From NCBI GenBank assembly GCA_943329595.2, contig CALQEM020000016.1, positions 1 to 29,746 on the forward strand: a DNA stretch of 29,746 bases. The letters are read 5' to 3'. A program made the position numbers and the translations under genes. This document shows positions 14,151 through 22,431 of the stretch, piece by piece; position 1 is the first letter of the stretch; every line of letters begins with the position of its first letter. The notes below the pieces were generated by a model. It was not told the origin of the DNA and searched no databases. It saw only the letters and a program-made list of their open reading frames with translations. The DNA comes from CAIYMF01 sp943329595. GTDB lineage: Bacteria > Actinomycetota > Actinomycetes > S36-B12 > CAIYMF01.

Positions 14151-15701
14151 ATGACCGAAGCGAAGTCACTCATCGACATGCGCGACATCACTGTGAGTTT
14201 CGGCGTGGTCAAGGCCCTCCGCGACGTCAACTTCGAATTGCGTCCGGGTGAGGTGCACGCACTACTTGGTCAAAATGGCGCTGGTAAGTCCACGCTGATC
14301 AAGGTGCTGTCCGGCGTCTATCAGCGCGATAGCGGTGACGTGCTGATCCACGGTGAGCAGACGCACTTCAAGTCGGCTCAAGACTCGCGGGAGAGCGGGA
14401 TCGCGATGGTCTACCAGGACCTGTCCCTGGTTCCGACCATGTCCGTCGCTTCGAATCTGTTTCTGGGACGCGAGCCGCACGGACCCATGAACCTCGTGCG
14501 CAATGGCGATCTCGTGTCAAGGGCGCAGGCGTACCTCGACGAGCAAGGATTTCCGGTGAAGGCGAAAGCGAGTGTTGACAGCCTCCCCTTCGCCTACCGT
14601 CAACTGACCGAAATTGCCAAGGCGCTCATGGGCGAGATCAAGATTTTGGTGCTGGACGAGCCAACCTCCGCCCTCTCCGCAGGCGAGGAGGAGATCCTCT
14701 TTGACGCGGTGAAGGAGGTGACCAAACGCGGGGTCGGTGTGGTGTATGTGACGCACCGCCTGCATGAGGTCTTTCGAATCAGCGACCGCGTGACGGTGCT
14801 GCGCGATGGGCTGAACGCGGGAACATTCGAGACCGCAGACATCACCATGGAAAAGCTCGTTCAGGCCATCGTCGGTCCAGGACACGAGAAGCTGACGCAA
14901 ACGACGCTGAGTCTCGAAGAGGGCAGGCGGCGCTCGGCCCTTCAAGACCCTTCCAGTGAACAGGAGCAGCTGCCGCCGGTCATCGAGTTGCGTGACGTGC
15001 ACAACGACCGCCTCCATGGCGTGAAACTCGCAGTGCGCCCGGGGGAGATCTTCGGGCTCGCTGGCATGGTCGGCAGCGGCCGCACCGAGATCCTTGAGAC
15101 CATGTTCGGACTTCGGCGAGCAACCGAAGGCGAGTTGCTCTACCAGGGTGAGGTCGTCGTGTGGCGAAGCCCCGCACGCGCGATCAGATCAGGTGTGGCA
15201 CTCATCCCCGAGGACCGGCACTTGCAAGGCCTCGTGCTCAGCCACACCATCGCAGCCAACGTGGCCCTACCCCAATTGCAAGGACTCACCAAGTTAGGCA
15301 TGTTTGCCAGTGGTGAGTCGAACCGTCGGGCGAAGGCGTCAGTGACTGAGCTCAATGTGAAGACACCGGGGATCGTTACCAAACTGGAGAACCTCTCCGG
15401 AGGTAACCAGCAGAAGGTGGTGTTTGGGAAGTGGCTCACTCCCGAGCCGAAGCTCCTTCTGCTTGACGAACCTACCGTCGGTGTCGACGTTGGAGCCCGT
15501 GACGAGATCTACGGAATCATCCGTCGCTTCGCCCAAAAGGGCTGCGCGATTGTCATCGTCTCGTCCGACCTCGTGGAGCTCGAAATGCTCTGCGACAACA
15601 TCGCCGTCGTCCACGACGGCCGCATCATGACCACCGTCCATTCCTCTGAGATCCAAGGCGAAGAGGGCCTCCACCAACTCGTACAGGAGTCAGCGCGATG
15701 A
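14151..15701 (+). CDS. Ribose-type sugar ABC importer ATPase (two ABC domains)
   Basis: A 516-residue RbsA/MglA-type fused ATPase. The first cassette has a full Walker A (GQNGAGKST) and Walker B (ILVLDEPTSAL) with a degenerate signature (AYRQLTEIAK). The second cassette has a degenerate Walker A (GMVGSGRTE) but a good signature (LSGGNQQKV) and Walker B (LLLDEPTVGVD). This asymmetric arrangement is normal for the family. ATG 14151 follows GAAGGGAAA; an adjacent upstream TTG is ignored. The permease gene overlaps by ATGA. No periplasmic or lipoprotein binding protein gene accompanies it, which is unusual. Confidence 0.95.
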   Translation: MTEAKSLIDMRDITVSFGVVKALRDVNFELRPGEVHALLGQNGAGKSTLIKVLSGVYQRDSGDVLIHGEQTHFKSAQDSRESGIAMVYQDLSLVPTMSVASNLFLGREPHGPMNLVRNGDLVSRAQAYLDEQGFPVKAKASVDSLPFAYRQLTEIAKALMGEIKILVLDEPTSALSAGEEEILFDAVKEVTKRGVGVVYVTHRLHEVFRISDRVTVLRDGLNAGTFETADITMEKLVQAIVGPGHEKLTQTTLSLEEGRRRSALQDPSSEQEQLPPVIELRDVHNDRLHGVKLAVRPGEIFGLAGMVGSGRTEILETMFGLRRATEGELLYQGEVVVWRSPARAIRSGVALIPEDRHLQGLVLSHTIAANVALPQLQGLTKLGMFASGESNRRAKASVTELNVKTPGIVTKLENLSGGNQQKVVFGKWLTPEPKLLLLDEPTVGVDVGARDEIYGIIRRFAQKGCAIVIVSSDLVELEMLCDNIAVVHDGRIMTTVHSSEIQGEEGLHQLVQESAR

Positions 15702-16687
15702 GTACAACTACCCCCGGGGCCCCAGCAATGGTGAGCGAGACGAAAGTCAATCCCGTCAAGAGGATGCTCAACAGCGACAGGCCGTACACCGTGTTCGTGG
15801 CCTTGATCGTACTCATCGCATTCTTTTCGGTTCTATCTCCCGTCTTCTTCTCGACGGCCAACTTCGCGAATATCGGTCGCCAGACGACCCTCGTGACCAT
15901 CATCGCTGTCGGTATGACCTTCGTGATCATCTCCTCCGAAATCGATCTGTCGGTCGCCTCGATCCTCAAATTGTCCGGCGTCTGCGCTGCGCTATTCATG
16001 GAGAATTTCAGCGACAACTGGGTCTTAGGCGCCCTCGTCGGCCTTGCGGTGGGCACATTCATCGGCCTGGTCAATGGCTTGCTCACGACAAGGCTGGGTA
16101 TTCCGAGCTTCCTCGTCACGCTGGGCATGCTCGGGGTGGCGAAAGGTATCGCATTCGTCATCACCGATACGGCACCCGTGTTGATCGACAACACCGCCTT
16201 CTTCAAGGTGTTCTATGAGGGATCCATCCTTGGTCTTCCTGCCCCCATCATCTGGACAGCAGTGTTAGTGACCATCGGTGGCATTCTGCTGCACTTCTCG
16301 ACGTTTGGCCGCAAGGTCTACGCCACGGGTGGTAACGCGGTGGCAGCCCGATACTCGGGCATTAACACGTCGCGAGTGAAGATCTACTGCTTCATGCTCT
16401 CTGGCGTGCTGGCCGGCCTGGGTGGGCTGATCTTCGCGGCCCAAGCACACGCCGCACGACCTGACTTCGCCGATGGTCTCGAACTCGATGTGATCGCTGC
16501 GGTGATCTTGGGTGGTACCAGCCTGTTCGGCGGACGCGGAACAATCATCGGTACCCTCATCGGCTCGCTGATCATCGGAGTCCTCAACAACGGTCTGGTC
16601 ATCATCGGCGTGAGTTCGTCGTGGCAGATCGCCGTCAAGGGTCTCATCATCATTCTCGCCGTGGCCTTCTCAGCTCGCAGAAAATGA
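15698..16687 (+). CDS. Ribose-type sugar ABC importer permease
   Basis: A 329-residue polytopic membrane protein of the RbsC family, with about eight to ten hydrophobic segments beginning near residue 30. Diagnostic strings include GMTFVIISSEIDLSV, GLVNGLLTTRLGIPSF, a YATGGN-AVAARYSGI loop and AAVILGGTSLFGGRG near the cytoplasmic coupling region. It would homodimerise and pair with the preceding ATPase to import a sugar or related polyol. Its ATG overlaps the ATPase stop. With no binding protein in the window, the complex must borrow one encoded elsewhere or the gene has been lost. Confidence 0.95.
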   Translation: MSTTTPGAPAMVSETKVNPVKRMLNSDRPYTVFVALIVLIAFFSVLSPVFFSTANFANIGRQTTLVTIIAVGMTFVIISSEIDLSVASILKLSGVCAALFMENFSDNWVLGALVGLAVGTFIGLVNGLLTTRLGIPSFLVTLGMLGVAKGIAFVITDTAPVLIDNTAFFKVFYEGSILGLPAPIIWTAVLVTIGGILLHFSTFGRKVYATGGNAVAARYSGINTSRVKIYCFMLSGVLAGLGGLIFAAQAHAARPDFADGLELDVIAAVILGGTSLFGGRGTIIGTLIGSLIIGVLNNGLVIIGVSSSWQIAVKGLIIILAVAFSARRK

Positions 16688-16727
16688 ACCGCTTTTCCCA
16701 CATTCGAGCAAGCAGGAGGAACAGGCC

Positions 16728-17513
16728 ATGAGCGGTCGACTTGAGGGCAGGGTGGCGATCGTCACCGGAGGGTCACGACAGATCGGCTTCGCGATCGCGC
16801 GGCGATTTGCCGTGGAAGGAGCGTCGGTCGTGCTTGCCGCTCGCGGCCGAGACGACGGACTCGAGGCAGAGCAAGCCATCCGTGCCGCCGGAGGTGAAGC
16901 GACGGCCATCGTGTGCGACGTGGCCGATGAAGCCAGCGTTGCGGCCACTGTTGATCGAACGCTCGAGCTGTACGGGCGACTGGACGTGATGGTGAACAAC
17001 GCGGGCACTGGAACAGCCGAGGACATCACTGACCTCTCGTGGGATGAGTACCGGCGCGTGATCGACATCAACGTGGGCGGCGTGCTGCTCGGAACGAAGT
17101 ACGCCGCGCGCGCGATGAAACTCGGTGGTCGCGGTGGGAGCATCATCAACATCTCGTCCATTCAGGGAGTCCTGCCACTCAAGCAGTCAGCCGTCTACGC
17201 CGGTAGCAAGGGCGCGGTGAACCTGATCACGCAGCAAACGGCGACTGACCTCGGGCCGTTTGGTATCCGGGTGAACACGATCGCACCGGGCTACATCGAC
17301 AGCCCGATGATGCACGGATACCACGATCTGGTGAGCACGTCGCCTGGCGAGGCCATCGGCGCGGCCAAGCGCTCGATCGTCCTAGGACGACTGGCAACGA
17401 CCGACGATGTCGCGGGCCCCGCGCTCTTCTTCGCTTCAGACGACTCGGTGTACGTCACCGGGACACTGATGCTGGTCGACGGCGGATCTCAGTGTCACGG
17501 GGCCATCGCGTGA
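16728..17513 (+). CDS. SDR-family NAD(P)-dependent oxidoreductase
   Basis: A classical short-chain dehydrogenase of 261 residues. The cofactor loop is TGGSRQIG near the N-terminus, NNAG follows at about 88, and the catalytic serine and YxxxK lie in NISSIQG and YAGSKGAV. NTIAPGYI and the terminal VDGGSQ are typical. It resembles 3-oxoacyl-ACP reductase/gluconate 5-dehydrogenase-type members that oxidise sugar or polyol hydroxyls; the substrate cannot be read from sequence. AGGAGG stands a few bases upstream of ATG 16728. The stop overlaps the start of the flavoprotein gene (GTGA), so the two are probably translationally coupled. Confidence 0.93.
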   Translation: MSGRLEGRVAIVTGGSRQIGFAIARRFAVEGASVVLAARGRDDGLEAEQAIRAAGGEATAIVCDVADEASVAATVDRTLELYGRLDVMVNNAGTGTAEDITDLSWDEYRRVIDINVGGVLLGTKYAARAMKLGGRGGSIINISSIQGVLPLKQSAVYAGSKGAVNLITQQTATDLGPFGIRVNTIAPGYIDSPMMHGYHDLVSTSPGEAIGAAKRSIVLGRLATTDDVAGPALFFASDDSVYVTGTLMLVDGGSQCHGAIA

Positions 17514-19582
17514 GTACGGCCACACCGCCCGCCACCTCCGGTTCGACCGAGTTTCCCCACCTGTTCTCCCCCCTTCGGGTGCGCGGAGTCGAACTGCGCA
17601 ACCGGCTCGTCTTTCAACCGCACTTCAACGCCCTGGCTGACGTCCACGGGCTGCCAACGCCGGACCTGACCGCGTACCTCGAGGAGCGTGCCTGGGGCGG
17701 CGCAGGGCTCATTGTCGACGGCTCGATGGCGACCATGTACGAGGGCCAGATGTCGCGCAAGTACGTCGCGGCGTGGGACGAAAGGTCGGTGGAACAGAAC
17801 CGACGAACGACCGACGCGGTGCACGCGCACGGAGCCTCGATCTTCGCGCAACTCAATCACGGCGGGCACACGTCTCTCGAGACACCGCCGCCGGTGCTGT
17901 GGGCGCCGACGCAGATGCCCGAGCCCTCGAGTACGCATACGACGAAAGCCATGGACGCAACTGACCTGCGGCGTGCAGTGGAAGGGTTCGCCGCATCCGC
18001 ACGCAATCTGGCGACCGCCGGGTACGACGGGGTCGAGTTGAAGATCGCGCACGACGGGCTGCTCCGCAGCTTTGCGTCACCGTTCTTCAACCGTCGCAAG
18101 GACGCCTACGGAGGTTCGTTCGAGAACCGCATGCGCTTACCGCTCGAGTGTGTTGCCGCTGTGCGCGAGAACGTGCCCGATGAGATGGCGGTGGGCATTC
18201 GGATCTGCCTGCACGAGTACACACCGTTCGGCTACGAACTCGACTACGGATTGCGGATGGCCGAGCACCTCGAGGCGAGCGGTCTGGTCGACTACTTCAA
18301 CTGCGACGCGGGAAGCTTCTCAAGCTTCTGGATGGAGATTCCGCCTGCTGCGGTGGCGCAAGGGTTCTTCCGTCCGCTCAACCAGGCGCTCAAGGCGCAA
18401 TCGGACCTTCCCATCGTCGCCTTCGGAAGAATCAAGGATGCTGGCCTCGCCGAACACATGCTGGCGAGCGCCGAGGCCGACCTCATCGGAATGGCGCGGC
18501 AACTCATCGCTGATCCCGAGACGCCGCGCAAACTGCTAGAGGGCCGGGCGAACGAGGTGCGCGCCTGCATCGCCTGCAACGACGGCTGCCTGCACGCGGT
18601 GGCGCAGGAGAAGCCAATCCGCTGCGTACAAAACCCCGCAGCCGGACAGGAACTGCTCTACAGCGAGCGGCTGCTCGTGCGAGCGTCAGAGCCGCGATCG
18701 GTTGTCGTGGTGGGTGGAGGTCCTGCCGGGTTGAAAGTGGCCGAGATCGCCGCCCGACGAGGGCACCGCGTCTCACTTTTCGAGCGTGAAACACACCTTG
18801 GTGGTCAGGTCAAGCTCGGTTCTCGCCAACCCCACCACGAGGAGTTCGCCGAGGTTGTTCACTACCTTGAAGCGGCCGTACGAAGGCTTGGCGTCGAGAT
18901 CTGGACAGGTGCGGAAGTTGATGCCGAGGGAGTTCTCGACCTCGAGCCGGATGTCGTCATCGTCGCGACGGGGTCGCAGCCCAATCTGCCTACCGCCCAC
19001 CGTCAGGGTGCCACGGACCCAGACGCGGGAACAATCGCTCGCGAGCGCGGTCTCACTATCGGCCCCGAAACTCCGGGCCTGGAGTTACCGTGCGTTTACT
19101 CAACCGACGAAGTCCTTGCCGGTGCAACCCTTCCCGGAACAGATGTGTTGGTGGTCGACGATCAGGGGCACTGGGAGGCTGCAGGGACAGCGGAGTTTCT
19201 GGCAGCGGCAGGACACCGGGTCACCATCGTGACGACGCGGTCGACGGTCGCCAGCGAACTCGAGGGGACGAACCTCGCGATGTTCCTTCAGCGTGTTGGA
19301 AAGGCACAGATCACGCTGCGGCCACTCACGGCACTGCGTGCTGTTGAACCCGGGCGGGCACTTCTGGTCGACGCTGTCACCGGGGAGGAATCATGGCTGG
19401 TGGTTGACGCCGTTGTGCCCGTGTCCTGGCGGCGGTCCCGCGACGACCTTTACTACAGGCTTCACGAACTGGTGCTCGAGTCCGGCTCGACAATCCAACT
19501 CGAGCGCGTCGGTGACGCTGCCGCCGCTCGCATGGTTCAGACCGTTCTTCTCGAGGCGCACCAGATCGCGACGGCTTTGTAG
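17510..19582 (+). CDS. FMN/4Fe-4S/FAD dehydrogenase of the dienoyl-CoA reductase / trimethylamine dehydrogenase family
   Basis: A 690-residue protein. Residues about 15-345 form an old-yellow-enzyme FMN barrel. Four cysteines at C353, C356, C360 and C372 (CxxCxxxC-x11-C) bind a 4Fe-4S cluster. From about 397 a dinucleotide-binding domain starts (VVVVGGGPAGL). Cysteine spacing is like FadH. The immediate neighbours are etfB and etfA, as expected for amine dehydrogenases that reduce ETF. In the active-site string the usual VEIHGAH has become VELKIAH, so the first histidine is lysine here, making dienoyl-CoA reduction doubtful. An N-methyl or secondary amine, or another C-H donor, is possible. 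GTG 17510 is chosen by the GTGA overlap. Confidence 0.88.
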   Translation: MSTATPPATSGSTEFPHLFSPLRVRGVELRNRLVFQPHFNALADVHGLPTPDLTAYLEERAWGGAGLIVDGSMATMYEGQMSRKYVAAWDERSVEQNRRTTDAVHAHGASIFAQLNHGGHTSLETPPPVLWAPTQMPEPSSTHTTKAMDATDLRRAVEGFAASARNLATAGYDGVELKIAHDGLLRSFASPFFNRRKDAYGGSFENRMRLPLECVAAVRENVPDEMAVGIRICLHEYTPFGYELDYGLRMAEHLEASGLVDYFNCDAGSFSSFWMEIPPAAVAQGFFRPLNQALKAQSDLPIVAFGRIKDAGLAEHMLASAEADLIGMARQLIADPETPRKLLEGRANEVRACIACNDGCLHAVAQEKPIRCVQNPAAGQELLYSERLLVRASEPRSVVVVGGGPAGLKVAEIAARRGHRVSLFERETHLGGQVKLGSRQPHHEEFAEVVHYLEAAVRRLGVEIWTGAEVDAEGVLDLEPDVVIVATGSQPNLPTAHRQGATDPDAGTIARERGLTIGPETPGLELPCVYSTDEVLAGATLPGTDVLVVDDQGHWEAAGTAEFLAAAGHRVTIVTTRSTVASELEGTNLAMFLQRVGKAQITLRPLTALRAVEPGRALLVDAVTGEESWLVVDAVVPVSWRRSRDDLYYRLHELVLESGSTIQLERVGDAAAARMVQTVLLEAHQIATAL

Positions 19583-20335
19583 ATGGCACTCACGATTGCG
19601 GTGTGCGTCAAGCCGGTGCCGGTGACGACCCGCCTCGATGCCATCACGGGACGGCTCGACCGTTCGGTGGCGCACCGGCTGAACTCAGTGGACGAAAACG
19701 CTGTCGAGGCGGCGCTCACCCTGCGCGAATCGGATCCCGGCAGCGAGGTGGTCGTCGTCTCCGTGGCACCCGCTGAGTTCGCCGAGTCACTGCGCCCCGC
19801 TTTAGCAATGGGGGCAGACCGAGCGATCGTCGTGTCGGCCCCGGAGCTCGAGGGAGCCGACCTGCTGGGTGTGAGCGCGGCACTTGCCACCACCCTCTCA
19901 GGTCTGCACCCCGATCTGGTGGTCTTCGGATCCTGGAGCAGCGACGGTTACGGAGCGATGCTGTGGTCTGCGGTCGGCGAGCGGCTCGGGTTCGCGGTCG
20001 CCTCGCGCGCTGTCGACTTCGTGCTCGACGCAGATCGTTTGACAGTGACCCGTCAGATTGAGCAAGGCACACAGGTTGTCGAGGTCGCGCTTCCCGCTGT
20101 TCTCGCCCTGTCCGGTGAGGTCAATACACCGCGCTACCCGTCGTTCAAAGACGTCATCGCAGGCAAGAAGAAGCCGATCGAACTCCTCACAATGACCGAC
20201 TGCACGGTTACTGCGGGAACGATGGTCCTCTCGGTCGAACCATCGCCAGCGCGAACCAGAGGCATCGTGATCGAAGACGACGGTCAGGCGCATGTGCAGT
20301 TGATTGACTTCCTCACGCAAAGGGGAATCGTGTGA
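19583..20335 (+). CDS. etfB: Electron transfer flavoprotein beta subunit
   Basis: A 250-residue EtfB. It has the N-terminal IAVCVKPVP, NSVDENAVEAAL, the SVAPAEFAESLRPALAMGADRAIVV segment and LALSGEVNTPRYPSF near residue 175-190. It starts directly after the flavoprotein stop with no gap. Paired with EtfA it would take single electrons from the adjacent dehydrogenase and hand them to an ETF:quinone oxidoreductase, which is not encoded in the window. Because most actinobacteria also have a housekeeping ETF pair, this one is likely dedicated to the local dehydrogenase. Confidence 0.93.
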   Translation: MALTIAVCVKPVPVTTRLDAITGRLDRSVAHRLNSVDENAVEAALTLRESDPGSEVVVVSVAPAEFAESLRPALAMGADRAIVVSAPELEGADLLGVSAALATTLSGLHPDLVVFGSWSSDGYGAMLWSAVGERLGFAVASRAVDFVLDADRLTVTRQIEQGTQVVEVALPAVLALSGEVNTPRYPSFKDVIAGKKKPIELLTMTDCTVTAGTMVLSVEPSPARTRGIVIEDDGQAHVQLIDFLTQRGIV

Positions 20336-21300
20336 CCACTCGAGCCCTGGTCCTCACCGAACTGCGTCGCGGCAGTGTGCCGCTGGGCAACCTCGGCGCA
20401 ATCGCTGCAGCCTGCGAATGTGTCGACGAGGTAGACGTGGTCGTCGTGTGCGAAAACGGGGAGGTGCTCAATGACGCCCTCCTCGAAGTCCTCGGTGGTC
20501 AAGGCGCGCGCACTGTGCACGTCGCTTACCTCTCGCCAGTACTCGCCGCGGTGTGCACCGACGTGCTCGACCAGCTCGTCTCAGAACTGAACCCTGACAT
20601 CGTCATCCTCGAGGGCTCGTCGCTCGCCTCGGATGCCGCGGCTGCGCTGGCGGCGCGCCGCTCCGCTGGCGTGAATTGGGATCTCGTCGGTCTCGAGCCG
20701 AGCGGCACCGGATCGTGGATCGGCACTCGGCTCGCACTCCAGGACAGCCTCGTCGTCAAAGTCGGATGGACCACCACGCTGGCCGTGGCCGTTCTGCGCC
20801 CCGGACACTTCGAACCGCGGGAAGCGATGCCACTAGCGCCCCTGGTGCGAACCCTGCAGCATGCCGACAACAGCAGCCGGGCCGGCAGGGTGGTGTCGTC
20901 AGGTGCCAGCGACGCAGAGTCGTCAGGATTGGAGTCGGCGGACATCGTGGTCGCTGGCGGCCGAGGTGTGGCATCTCGGCAGGAATTCACGCTCTTGCAG
21001 GAACTCGCCGAAACCCTCGGCGGTGCACTGGGGGTCAGCATGCCGGTGGTCGACAAGGGCTGGTACCCACACTCGTATCAGGTCGGTCAGACCGGTCGCA
21101 CGGTGCGCCCTCGCCTGTACCTCGCGTGCGGCATCTCCGGTGCCATTCAGCATCGGGTCGGCATGGGCAGGTCGGGCACGATTGTCGTCGTCAACTCCGA
21201 CTCGCAAGCCCCACTGTTTGGGGTCTGCGACTTCGGAATCGTCGGCGATCTCGCGCAGGTAATTCCGCGACTTACCCAAGCCCTGCGCGACCGAAGTTAG
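20332..21300 (+). CDS. etfA: Electron transfer flavoprotein alpha subunit
   Basis: A 322-residue EtfA. The C-terminal FAD domain is clear: VAGGRGV, then QVGQTGRTVRPRLYLACGISGA, QHRVGMGRSGTIVVVN and the ending FGIVGDLAQVIPRL. The N-terminal half (RALVLTELRRGSVP) is as expected. The GTG start overlaps the etfB stop by 4 bases. It is the last gene of the rightward operon that begins at 13026; the next gene faces it with a gap of only 15 bases. Confidence 0.93.
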   Translation: MTTRALVLTELRRGSVPLGNLGAIAAACECVDEVDVVVVCENGEVLNDALLEVLGGQGARTVHVAYLSPVLAAVCTDVLDQLVSELNPDIVILEGSSLASDAAAALAARRSAGVNWDLVGLEPSGTGSWIGTRLALQDSLVVKVGWTTTLAVAVLRPGHFEPREAMPLAPLVRTLQHADNSSRAGRVVSSGASDAESSGLESADIVVAGGRGVASRQEFTLLQELAETLGGALGVSMPVVDKGWYPHSYQVGQTGRTVRPRLYLACGISGAIQHRVGMGRSGTIVVVNSDSQAPLFGVCDFGIVGDLAQVIPRLTQALRDRS

Positions 21301-21315
21301 CTGCCCCGATCGAGG

Positions 21316-22431
21316 TCAGATAGCTGGGGCTGCGAGGGCCGGCAACTCCTCAGGCACATCAACCCACTGGCCCTGTTGCGCCGAGTCGAGAACGGCTCGA
21401 GTGATTCGCGCCGCACGAAGGCCATCGCCGAATGCAGGCAACCCATCGACAGCCTCGCCTCGCACCGCGGCGTAGACATCGCCGACGAACGCGTTGAAGC
21501 AGTCCTGGTACCCCTGGGGGTGACCCGGAGGCAGCGGGGTGAGCAGCGGGGAGGCAGAGGGCATGGGTGTGATACCGCGCGGAACGACGGACGCGCTGGC
21601 GCGCGAACCCACCCACAGGGTCTCCGGCTGTTCCTGGTCGAAGGCAATCGACTGCTCAGCACCCTCGATCGAAAACCACAATCGGTTCTTGCGGCCAGGC
21701 GACACCTGGCTCACAACCAGCGACCCGATGGCCCCCTGACTCGTCTCAAACTGCACTGTCGCGAGGTCTTCGGTGGTGACCTGTTCCGATGCTTGCCTGG
21801 ATGCAATGGCGGTCTTCATCTGAGCCGATAGGCGAGTGATGCGGTGGCCACTCACAAACTCAACGACATCACACCAGTGCACTCCGATGTCGCCAAACGC
21901 TCGCGAGCTGCCGCCCAGAGCTGCATCGACGCGCCAGTTGATATCGGCGGAGCTCGATAACCAGTCCTGCAGATACGACCCGTGCATCACCCACAATGCG
22001 CCGACGTCTCCACGCTGCACGCGCATCCGTGCCTCGCGCACGGTCTGGTAGTAGCGGTACACGAAGGGCACGCCGGTGACAACGCCCTTCTGCCTCGCGA
22101 GGACGACGACATCCTCGGCGTCAGTCACCGTCGTTGCCAATGGCTTTTCACAGATAACGGCCTTGCCGGCACTGATCGCCTTGAGAGCCAACACGGCGTG
22201 CAGGTGGTTAGGCGTGCAAATGTGCACGACGTCAATGTCAGGCGACTCGATGAGCTCCTCGGCTGAGGCAGCAGCAGCACGGGCACCCATCCGCACCGCT
22301 GCAGCCGTTGCGGCCTCGGGGGTCACATCGGCCACAGCAGCTACGATTCCACCCGAAGCGCGAACGGCCTGGGCGTGCACGCTGCCGATGAAGCCGGCTC
22401 CGATAATGCCTGAGCGAAGCGGGTCACCCAT
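21316..22431 (-). CDS. Gfo/Idh/MocA-family oxidoreductase (second of a tandem pair)
   Basis: A 371-residue NAD(P)-dependent sugar or cyclitol dehydrogenase. The N-terminal Rossmann loop is GIIGAGFIGSVHA. HICTPNHLHAV and the catalytic lysine motif CEKPLA follow, with the substrate-side FGDIGVHWCD segment near the middle. Members oxidise or reduce sugar carbons, often giving 3-keto-sugars. The open frame continues upstream to 22545, but ATG 22431 begins exactly at the family N-terminus and overlaps the preceding gene's stop by 8 bases. It is the last gene of the leftward operon starting at 25468. It is related to, but clearly diverged from, its upstream neighbour. Confidence 0.92.
   Translation of the reverse strand: MGDPLRSGIIGAGFIGSVHAQAVRASGGIVAAVADVTPEAATAAAVRMGARAAAASAEELIESPDIDVVHICTPNHLHAVLALKAISAGKAVICEKPLATTVTDAEDVVVLARQKGVVTGVPFVYRYYQTVREARMRVQRGDVGALWVMHGSYLQDWLSSSADINWRVDAALGGSSRAFGDIGVHWCDVVEFVSGHRITRLSAQMKTAIASRQASEQVTTEDLATVQFETSQGAIGSLVVSQVSPGRKNRLWFSIEGAEQSIAFDQEQPETLWVGSRASASVVPRGITPMPSASPLLTPLPPGHPQGYQDCFNAFVGDVYAAVRGEAVDGLPAFGDGLRAARITRAVLDSAQQGQWVDVPEELPALAAPAI

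Noticed and set aside
17510..19582. Simple annotation as 2,4-dienoyl-CoA reductase (FadH)
   Set aside because: Cysteine spacing fits, but adjacency to etfBA, the altered active-site histidine and absence of any beta-oxidation gene argue against it; kept at family level.
21298..21330. GCCCC/GGGGC inverted repeat at the etfA - Gfo/Idh junction as a bidirectional terminator
   Set aside because: The stem is short, the loop is over 20 bases and there is no T-run; part of the repeat lies within coding sequence.
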